Assembly (NCBI GenBank): GCA_035498715.1 | Contig: DATJZV010000104.1 | Span: 1-16,360 of the forward strand | DNA length: 16,360 bases | Reading direction: 5' to 3' | From: DASPSR01 sp035498715 | Lineage (GTDB): Bacteria > Nitrospirota > UBA9217 | Shown: positions 1 through 5,171 of the stretch, piece by piece | Layout: each line of letters starts with the position of its first letter | Numbering within the stretch: position 1 is the first letter of the stretch | The notes under the pieces: model-generated | What the model was told of the DNA's origin: nothing | The model's input: the letters and a program-made list of their open reading frames with translations, nothing else | Database searches by the model: none | Translations under genes and position numbers: made by a program

Positions 1-543
1 CTCGCGAAAAACCAAGGGTGAGCTGTCTCTTGCATAGATGTTGACAAAAGCCTGTCGTTCCTCAGTTGTCACCTCACGAACATTCTTCGTAGTCTTGGTA
101 ATCATCATGCCACCGGAAAGTGCTGCGCGTCCCAGGCTCACCGAGCGGTTCTTGACTGTCTCTGTCGTTACGTCACGAACGATCCCTGTGCCACGGAGGA
201 TGAGATCGATGTTTTTAAAGGCGAAGCTATGGCTCTCGCCTTTCTCCGTTGTAACGTCGAGCTCAGCCTTGCCGAGGTTGAACCTTCTCGCGATCAGCGC
301 GCGGCTTTCGGCCTCAATTTCACCCGCTGTAAGAAGCGACGCATTGAATCCTTCGGATTGAAGCCTTTCGACAAGGTATGCTGCCCGCTCTTTTTCGGAG
401 GAAAAGGCAACAATAAAAGGACCATTGCCGGGGGCACGCAGCCGTGCAAGCGCTTCATAAATCGTCACTCCCAGGACAGCTGCCAAGGTACTGGATAGTG
501 TTTCCTTCTCCTTCTTCAGGCTATGTATCGCGACGACATACAT
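1..543 (-). CDS. Conserved hypothetical protein, 5' part only (runs off the left edge)
   Basis: The minus strand is open from an ATG at 543-541 to the window edge, giving 181 codons with no stop. The protein starts MYVVAIHSLKKEKETLS and later reads FIVAFSSEKERAAYLVERL, then LILRGTGIVRDVTTETVKNR and a glycine-rich GRAALSGGMMITKT stretch. No signal peptide or membrane segment is seen. The part after residue 50 reads like an alternating helix/strand fold followed by a basic, strand-rich segment. I do not recognise a characterised family and assign no function. No strong ribosome binding site precedes the ATG; only a GGA lies nearby, and the frame stays open up to a stop at 613-615 without an ATG, GTG or TTG. 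Codon use looks genuinely coding, and the two plus-strand frames over the same bases look like shadows. Confidence 0.72.
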   Translation of the reverse strand, partial: MYVVAIHSLKKEKETLSSTLAAVLGVTIYEALARLRAPGNGPFIVAFSSEKERAAYLVERLQSEGFNASLLTAGEIEAESRALIARRFNLGKAELDVTTEKGESHSFAFKNIDLILRGTGIVRDVTTETVKNRSVSLGRAALSGGMMITKTTKNVREVTTEERQAFVNIYARDSSPLVFRE

Positions 544-681
544 TTTTTGCGATCCTACTATCCCGCGCCCATGAGCGTGCTTTTTGTCATATCCTACACC
601 ATTGATTACCCATTATAGTTGACACTATTCTAGCAGGTTCCAAAGGCGTGGTGTTCGGGAAGTAGCTTCTCTTTGCCTTTG

Positions 682-918
682 CTACAACGCGTCAAGTAGC
701 TTATAATATTCCTTTATCCTTTGAATGGAGTCCAGAGTTAGTTGGAACAATAGCCAACTTAATGCAAGGATCACGATCGTGAGCCCAATCTTCCAACTCC
801 GCTTTGTATTAGAACGCCACCAGATTAGCGGCAGCGCCAGAGGTCCTACGCAGCAGACCGCAAAGATAATAAAAGATTTCCGGAAATACCATTTGGGAGT
901 GTCTTCTTTTTTGTCCAT
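682..918 (-). CDS. Small two-pass membrane protein of unknown function
   Basis: This encodes 78 residues. It opens with a charged segment (MDKKEDTPKWYFRKS) and then has two hydrophobic segments: about residues 16-33, with CCVGPLALPLIWW following, and about residues 44-63 (IGLTIVILALSWLLFQLTL). It ends in a charged tail with IKEYYKLLDAL. The layout is short polar N-terminus, GPLALPLIW turn between two helices, and an EYYK tail. It resembles small conserved membrane proteins often found as single genes, but no function is known to me. It stands alone, divergent from nothing obvious. A GGAGTG lies about 20 nt upstream of the ATG, further than ideal, so the start is likely but not proven. Confidence 0.66.
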   Translation of the reverse strand: MDKKEDTPKWYFRKSFIIFAVCCVGPLALPLIWWRSNTKRSWKIGLTIVILALSWLLFQLTLDSIQRIKEYYKLLDAL

Positions 919-1650
919 TTTATTTGCCTGATTTATTCACTCCTTCCAATAATTATTGTTCGATGCCAGTATGCTCATCTGTATAAAAAATCATACCAAA
1001 ATAAAGGGTGCGTGTGAATCTTTTTTCTTATTAGCAGAGGAAGGGTGGGTAGCCCACGCTTATCATTACCACAGAAAACAAGAAAGGCCCCAAGTATACC
1101 CGGAGCCTTATATGAGACAGCTTTGTAAGTGGGTCTCTTTTCCCTTTCGTATTCCTCTCCTTTGAGAATCATTTGCTGGTCGGTAGTCTGCGGGTCAATA
1201 GAGATTTGAACTGTACTTTTGGGGTCCTTTCGTTAGCTTAACATTTTGATAATTAAGAAAGGGATGGCAAGGTGGACGGGGCTTGAACCCGAAAGAAACC
1301 CAAGTGAAATACGGTTAACTCAATTCTCGATAATCTAGCGAGGTTTTTATTTCCCATAAATAGGGTAGGGGTAATAATAATGTGATCTTAGAAGAATTCT
1401 CCCATACCCATCGGGATAAGTAGTGCCCTCCAAAAAGTCCGGTCTCTGTTCCTTCTGAAATACGCTGTGAGATATTTTTCCTGTAATCCTCACTGTCGTC
1501 CTATAATATAATCGTGCATAGTAACGGGAAATCGGCAGGCGTTAAGCAAACATAAGTGAAGCTTTGTTGGTTTTATTTTGGATTACCGTTGCTTTATTTG
1601 CGAAAACAACCGTCAGGCTATTATTAATCATAAACTAAATAAATTGAAGG
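919..1650. other. Gene-less AT-rich stretch with one tRNA-tail repeat and a degenerate palindrome
   Basis: I see no credible coding frame on either strand in these 730 bases; the short frames at 956-1172 lack ribosome binding sites and any family resemblance. Visible structure is limited to an imperfect palindrome at 1084-1109 (AAGGC at one end, GCCTT at the other, GTATAC at the centre, three mismatched pairs), a tRNA 3'-tail-like repeat at 1265-1289 and two overlapping TATAAT boxes at 1502-1512. The TATAAT boxes could be a promoter for the acyltransferase gene but have no convincing -35 partner. The palindrome lacks a T-run, so I do not call it a terminator. Confidence 0.5.
1265..1289 (-). 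repeat. tRNA 3'-tail-like repeat, degenerate copy (candidate att scar)
   Basis: These 25 bases match 3168-3192 with three mismatches, in the same orientation. Read on the minus strand the segment has T-loop bases (TTCAAGC), CCCGT, an acceptor-like CCACCTT, then G and CCA. The rest of a tRNA is absent, so this is not a tRNA gene. Together with the second copy next to a recombinase stub it looks like one end of an old tRNA-targeting integrated element. Confidence 0.45.
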
Positions 1651-2556
1651 ATGACTTTTCTGGCAATTACAGGTGTGCCGCGGCTTGCGTTGAATTTGAA
1701 GTTTCTCGCCATCCGATTGATCGGTATTTCTATTGGCGTGGTCCCCTTTAAAGCATTCTTGTTGAACAGTTTTGGTAGCATTGTAGGATTATTTTTTATG
1801 TTTTTAAGAATTGGGCAATGGAGGGCAATTAAAAGGTTCGCACGGCACATTGGAAGCCCGCTGCCTGCTTTACTGTATATAGCGAAATACTTTGTCCAGC
1901 AGGGGAAGGACGGTGTCTGGGGATATGTTTTTTGCGAAGCACCTTCTGTCCTTGATCAATACGTTACCATGCAGAACGTAGAGGTAATGAAACAAGCACT
2001 TGCGAGAGGTAAAGGAGTTATTGTTCTCGGAGCCCACTACGGACCGACACTTAGTACATATATGCTAGACAGAATGCATTTCAATGTGAAGACTCTTGTT
2101 GCCAGGAGGTTTGTAGCACAGCTACACGATTTTGGGACTTTGGTTTTGAAGCCCCTTAGAAGTAAAAAGGTCGTGTTTCTGAACGAATCTGGTGTAGTCT
2201 TAATGTCTCGACAAGAGGGAAAATACCTTTTCGACCATGTCAAGAAGGGAGGAATGGTTAAGATGGATATCGATTATCCTGGGCCGGCAAGAGACGCTAG
2301 CAAAGCTCCTTTTCTCGGTATTTCAATTTCGGCTCACCTATTTCCATTTCGACTCGCCCTTAAATACGACATTCCTATTTTTTTCTGTTTCTTCAACAAG
2401 AACAAGTATGGGACATACATAATGAACTTTATCCCCAGCGGAGAATACTCCACCCCTGAAGAGGGCTTCCGGCGATACCTCTCCCGTCTCCAGGCACAGA
2501 TTGAAGAGTACCCTTTTATGTGGGGCATGATTCCTCGTTTCTTTGAGTGGTCATAA
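1651..2556 (+). CDS. Lysophospholipid acyltransferase-like protein (LpxL/HtrB superfamily)
   Basis: This encodes 301 residues. The order is a hydrophobic N-terminal region (about 10-60), a KGVIVLGAHYGP block (about 122-133), a long central region with DIDYPGPARDASKAPFLGI (about 210-230), a strand-rich segment with YDIPIFFCFFNKNKYGTY, and a C-terminal LQAQIEEYPFMWGMIPRFF. The last block matches the usual ending of lauroyl/myristoyl acyltransferases, in which the helix before the C-terminus carries a P-x-x-W motif. Such enzymes add an acyl chain to lipid A precursors or other lipids at the inner membrane. The expected HX4(D/E) catalytic pair appears as HYGPTL, so the acidic partner is missing at its usual place; activity or substrate may therefore differ. 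The gene stands alone. The GAAGG directly abuts the ATG at 1651, so a slightly later start such as CTG 1657 is possible. It lies between two tRNA-tail repeats and is AT-rich, which suggests it arrived by transfer. Confidence 0.75.
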   Translation: MTFLAITGVPRLALNLKFLAIRLIGISIGVVPFKAFLLNSFGSIVGLFFMFLRIGQWRAIKRFARHIGSPLPALLYIAKYFVQQGKDGVWGYVFCEAPSVLDQYVTMQNVEVMKQALARGKGVIVLGAHYGPTLSTYMLDRMHFNVKTLVARRFVAQLHDFGTLVLKPLRSKKVVFLNESGVVLMSRQEGKYLFDHVKKGGMVKMDIDYPGPARDASKAPFLGISISAHLFPFRLALKYDIPIFFCFFNKNKYGTYIMNFIPSGEYSTPEEGFRRYLSRLQAQIEEYPFMWGMIPRFFEWS

Positions 2557-2607
2557 TACCGTGAAAAATTGAGCCATCAGATGAAATCGAACTGAGCGCG
2601 ACTGACT

Positions 2608-2784
2608 ACCCTTAGAAAAATCATACTAATAATTATTATTCGACACGGCGAGACATTGGAAAACAGGAGCCGGATTATGAAGCCTCACACTGAGAATGCT
2701 ACATCCATAGCTCTATGGGAAACTGAGGCGGACATAAAGGCGAGCGAAGCCAGCGGCTATTACAAAGAATGGTTGCCAAACTGA
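2608..2784 (+). pseudogene. Fused remnants: histidine phosphatase N-terminus and ABM-like C-terminus
   Basis: One open stretch without a proper start codon reads LRKIILIIIIRHGETLENR, then SRIM, then SIALWETEADIKASEASGYY, and stops with TGA at 2782-2784. The first part, a hydrophobic strand followed by RHGETLEN, is the catalytic N-terminal signature of the phosphoglycerate mutase / histidine phosphatase superfamily. The second part resembles the C-terminal end of antibiotic-biosynthesis-monooxygenase (ABM) ferredoxin-like domains, where an LWE(S/T)E...ASEA...YY pattern is common. The two halves belong to unrelated families and each is far below family length (about 200 and 100 residues), so this is debris joined by a deletion rather than a working gene. 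The exact left border is uncertain. Confidence 0.5.
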
Positions 2785-3167
2785 GTGACCTGCTTTTAAG
2801 GGTGCCTTCGCGGGAGATTTCTGAGGTAAGCAACTTTACCCACCTCTCAATTGACTTGACGAATAGCAGATATTTTTCAAAGGTACTATAGCCGGACTGC
2901 CGAAGGACGAAACAAAAAGAAACCCCACTATGTTAGCAAGGGGACGGTCATTGAAAAACGAGTTCAAGTTCCAGCGGCGATTTCATTCGCTATCCCCATT
3001 TAAACGCCAACCTAATAAACGGATTATACAGTTTCTGATCATCTTCTGAAATCTTATCATGTTAAAAGGGAAGGGCGGGGCAGATGCAAGCAGGTTGTTA
3101 AAGATCTGTGCTGTGCTTGTGCTGGAGCGTTTGAAAGGCAAGTGGCTGGCACTAAAAAGAAAGTGGT
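2785..3167. other. Gene-less region between gene debris and the att-like site
   Basis: I find no supportable gene, RNA or repeat in these 380 bases on either strand. Short open frames exist, for example one on the plus strand that runs into the tRNA-tail repeat, but they have no ribosome binding site and no family resemblance. The stretch is consistent with decayed sequence inside an old integrated element. Confidence 0.45.
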
Positions 3168-3192
3168 TGGCGGGGTGGACGGGGCTCGAACC
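3168..3192 (-). repeat. tRNA 3' tail with encoded CCA (candidate attachment site)
   Basis: Read on the minus strand the 25 bases give GG, T-loop TTCGAGC, CCCGT for the 3' side of the T-stem, CCACCCC for the 3' acceptor strand, discriminator G and CCA. That is exactly the 3' end of a tRNA whose 5' end would be GGGGTGG, but the sequence departs from any tRNA immediately beyond (TTTGTCAATT). Tyrosine recombinases commonly integrate into tRNA 3' ends and leave such a copy beside the integrase gene. Here a recombinase stub ends 36 nt away. Confidence 0.6.
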
Positions 3193-3227
3193 TTTGTCAA
3201 TTAGTTATAACTACTTGATTTAGAAGG

Positions 3228-3377
3228 CTATTTGTCAGCCCCCTTTCCCTTCAGGGACACATCAGGGACAGTAGCAAGCGTCAATTTCTGCATTGCAGTC
3301 TTCACAGTGTCGATGCTTTCGTGAGCATAGCTTTGAGTCATTTTCATGCTGCTATGCCCTAACAATTTGCTGACGAA
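3228..3377 (-). pseudogene. Tyrosine recombinase (integrase), C-terminal stub
   Basis: The minus strand encodes FVSKLLGHSSMKMTQSYAHE, then SIDTVKTAMQKL and a short tail ending in a stop at 3228-3230. This is the end of the catalytic domain of phage-type tyrosine recombinases: LLGHSS carries the conserved histidine of box II and SYAHES carries the nucleophilic tyrosine. Everything upstream of FVSK (the N-terminal DNA-binding domain and the first catalytic arginine) is missing. In the same frame the sequence continues into bases unlike an integrase and then antisense to the antitoxin promoter, so no true start remains. It cannot be active. Its position with the 3' end facing a tRNA-tail repeat is the usual layout for an integrase next to its attachment site. 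Confidence 0.78.
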
Positions 3378-3557
3378 ACGGCTCTCGGTCATTTCGGCAA
3401 AAAAAAGTTCGCCTTCTGACAAGGTCGCATCGTGATTGCAGAGTCCTGATACCTGATAGTTTCGGACAGTCGAACCGGCTTGTAGTGTATCGAAAATAAC
3501 TTTGAACAAGAGGTGTGTCCCGCTTCCCGCCGAGCGCTTCCTTTCCAATCCATTTTG

Positions 3558-3566
3558 TGATATAAT
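3558..3566 (+). promoter_or_regulatory. Extended -10 promoter for the toxin-antitoxin operon
   Basis: TGATATAAT fits the extended -10 form TGnTATAAT exactly. No good -35 box is found 16-18 nt upstream, as is usual for extended -10 promoters. It lies 30 nt before the antitoxin ATG and is followed by AGGAGGT at 3584-3590. Antitoxins of this type usually repress their own promoter; no obvious operator palindrome is seen. Confidence 0.6.
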
Positions 3567-3596
3567 GTAATACAAAGAGTTACAGGAGGTTTAATA

Positions 3597-4010
3597 ATGT
3601 CAACAGTACAGCGCAGTTTCCGTATCAAAGAGCCAATACTTCAGGAAATCGAAAGAATCAGAAAGAACAAAGCTGCCAATGCACTCGCAAACGAACTGCT
3701 TGAAGAGGCCCTGAAAATGCGTCGCTGTCCAGGGATAATATTCTCACAGGGAGTTACCGGAACACGTGCCCGTGTTGCAGGTACCGGCGTCGAAGTCTGG
3801 GAAGTCATCTACGAATATCAAATCGTCGGCAAAGATGTCGAAGCGCTGAAGAAGGCTCTGCCTCACCTCACGGAAAGACAGGTCATTGCAGCACTTAATT
3901 ACTACCGAACCTACACCGAAGAAATTGACGAGCTCATACAGAGCAACGAGGCCATTACACCCAAGACTGTCGAGGGCCGCTTCTCTCTGGCAAAGGGAAA
4001 AAGTAGGTGA
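3597..4010 (+). CDS. DUF433-type antitoxin of a VapBC-like module
   Basis: This encodes 137 residues. Residues 1-40 (MSTVQRSFRIKEPILQEIER then an alanine/leucine-rich helix) look like a short DNA-binding N-terminus. Residues about 43-110 form a DUF433 domain: CPGIIFSQGVTGTRARVAGT corresponds to the usual RPGIxGGxPxIxGTRI opening, and LPHLTERQVIAALNYY to its YPHLTxxxIxAAL ending. The family neutralises PIN-like toxins and usually represses its own operon. Start selection is firm: AGGAGGT lies 6 nt before the ATG. The stop overlaps the toxin start (GTGA at 4007-4010), so the two are translationally coupled. The -10 region overlaps the ruined 5' end of the recombinase remnant, which suggests the pair inserted or was brought there by deletion. 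Confidence 0.85.
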   Translation: MSTVQRSFRIKEPILQEIERIRKNKAANALANELLEEALKMRRCPGIIFSQGVTGTRARVAGTGVEVWEVIYEYQIVGKDVEALKKALPHLTERQVIAALNYYRTYTEEIDELIQSNEAITPKTVEGRFSLAKGKSR

Positions 4011-4351
4011 AGTTCCTTGTCGATGAGGACTTAAGTGAAGAGATTGCTTCTATCCTGAGAGCCAGAGGTATTGATGCTGTCCACGTCCGAGAGCTTGGTC
4101 TCTCTGGAGCGGAAGATCAGGAAGTGCTCGATGAGGCTGCACGCCAAAAACGCTGTGTCATTACGCGCAATCGAAACGATTTCCTGATGCTCACTGAATT
4201 CTATTTTCATGAAGGCCGTCCTCACCACGGCGTTGTCATAATCCCTCGATCTTACCCGGGCAATCAACCCTCAAAAATCGCACGGGCCATTGTATCTCTG
4301 TCTCGGAATCGCCCCCACGCTTTTCAACCTTACGCGTTCCTCTTCCTCTAA
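4007..4351 (+). CDS. DUF5615 PIN-like toxin of a VapBC-like module
   Basis: This encodes 114 residues starting at GTG, overlapping the antitoxin stop by four bases. MKFLVDEDLSEEIASILRAR is the standard opening of DUF5615, with acidic residues D6 and D8 at the presumed metal site. HVRELGLSGAEDQEVLDEA and CVITRNRNDFL are the next conserved blocks; the family more often has TRDxDF, so the aspartate is replaced by asparagine in one position here. HHGVVII in the C-terminal third is also typical. PIN-like toxins are metal-dependent ribonucleases whose targets vary; the target here is unknown. It is the last gene of the pair, with no further reading frame in the operon. Confidence 0.85.
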   Translation: MKFLVDEDLSEEIASILRARGIDAVHVRELGLSGAEDQEVLDEAARQKRCVITRNRNDFLMLTEFYFHEGRPHHGVVIIPRSYPGNQPSKIARAIVSLSRNRPHAFQPYAFLFL

Positions 4352-4555
4352 ACATTGCTCTTGAAGTGTGCTGTCCCGACCAGTTCACAGGTATTGCCCT
4401 CCGCAACTGTATGAAGAGTACAATCAGGACCTAATCAGGTTAGAGCGACCGCAGAACGTTTGTTGTAGCCACAAAGTCAAGCATATCGACGCTGCTTGAG
4501 TCTATCTACCTCAACAGCTAAACGCACCAATAAAAGCCCCGATCTCTGTATGCGT

Positions 4556-4828
4556 TCAGTACAAGACATAGACAAGAAGCAGTTCGACCTTGCCATTAGT
4601 GGACACATGTAAATCCGTTGCTCCCATGGCCTGGGCCGCCCCGGCATCGTCACTGAAGACCCTCAGTGTCCCGAATTGCATGTGTTCGGGGTCGTAGTTG
4701 TCACCAAACGAGAAATGCCAGCGACCGTGAAAGGTACCATTTACAATTTCTCCCTGTGTCTGATAAATACTTTCCGGCTTGCGTATGTTTATCTGAGGCT
4801 TTGCTATAACCTTTTTATAGTTCGACAT
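4556..4828 (-). pseudogene. Truncated pirin-like protein
   Basis: From ATG 4828-4826 the minus strand encodes 90 residues: MSNYKKVIAKPQINIRKPES, then HGRWHFSFGDNYDPEHMQFG, TLRVFSDD, and an unfamiliar ending to a stop at 4556. The middle block is the pirin N-terminal signature, in which a (T/W)xHFSF..YYDP.HM.FG.LRV.N(D/E)D pattern is followed by the HPHRxxE iron site. Here the sequence after SDD loses the pattern: a leucine-histidine and a VE pair survive, but HPHR does not. Pirins are 230-290 residue cupins, so about two thirds is missing and the metal site is gone. The frame continues upstream to 4915 but without pirin features. It could produce a short protein, but not a working cupin. Confidence 0.6.
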
Positions 4829-4972
4829 GTGTATGCTGCTTTTCTCATTGTGATATGTCAAATGTCCTTCACACTTTAATGTAACAGTCTTCAAGAAACT
4901 TAATCTCCCCAACAAATCTTCAAATCAGCAGGAATCTCTCCAATCCAAATACGACAGAAGGGGAAAAGTTTC

Positions 4973-5000
4973 TTGACATTTGAAACGAGTGTGCTAACGT
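4973..5000 (+). promoter_or_regulatory. Possible sigma-70 promoter ahead of the ccoN fragment and regulator
   Basis: TTGACA at 4973-4978 is a perfect -35 box; TAACGT at 4995-5000, 16 nt later, is a weak -10. It would give a transcript beginning about 30 nt before the 36-codon ccoN-like leader frame and reading into the sigma-54 activator. No sigma-54 GG-N10-GC element is seen here, unlike upstream of the intact ccoN. Confidence 0.4.
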
Positions 5001-5039
5001 GAGAGCAAGAACGAATTCCTTAATTGTCCTGAGGGGGTC

Positions 5040-5147
5040 ATGTCTATTCATCGGCCGCTGGCTCTAGAGAAAACCCATATCGACAGGATTATCGACGCGG
5101 ATTTCAGTCTCGCCCGTCTCGTGTATTCCTACATCTCATCAGCGTAA
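5040..5147 (+). pseudogene. Duplicated 5' fragment of ccoN (35 codons plus stop)
   Basis: ATG at 5040 opens a 35-codon frame, MSIHRPLALEKTHIDRIIDA and onward to YSYISSA, ending at TAA 5145-5147. It is a copy of the first 35 codons of the intact ccoN at 10415: 96 of 105 bases are identical by hand alignment, and the preceding GAGGGGGTC is shared. The copy breaks off where CcoN begins its first membrane helix. Ten of its last bases run straight into the ribosome binding site of the sigma-54 activator. It may still be translated as a leader peptide since it has a start, a strong purine-rich site (GAGGGGG) and a stop 24 nt before the next ATG. Confidence 0.8.
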
Positions 5148-5171
5148 GAGGAGGATGCGGGAGGACCTGCT

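Noticed and set aside
38..498. Two plus-strand frames at the left edge
   Set aside because: They are the reverse of a continuous minus-strand gene that runs off the window and have no ribosome binding site.
1084..1109. Palindrome considered as an intrinsic terminator
   Set aside because: Three mismatched pairs, no T-run on either side, and no gene ending nearby.
956..1172. Two short opposing frames in the AT-rich gap
   Set aside because: No ribosome binding site, no recognisable domain, and composition typical of non-coding DNA.
3168..3192. A complete tRNA gene
   Set aside because: Only the 3' 25 bases are present here and at 1265-1289; no anticodon or D arm follows in either place.
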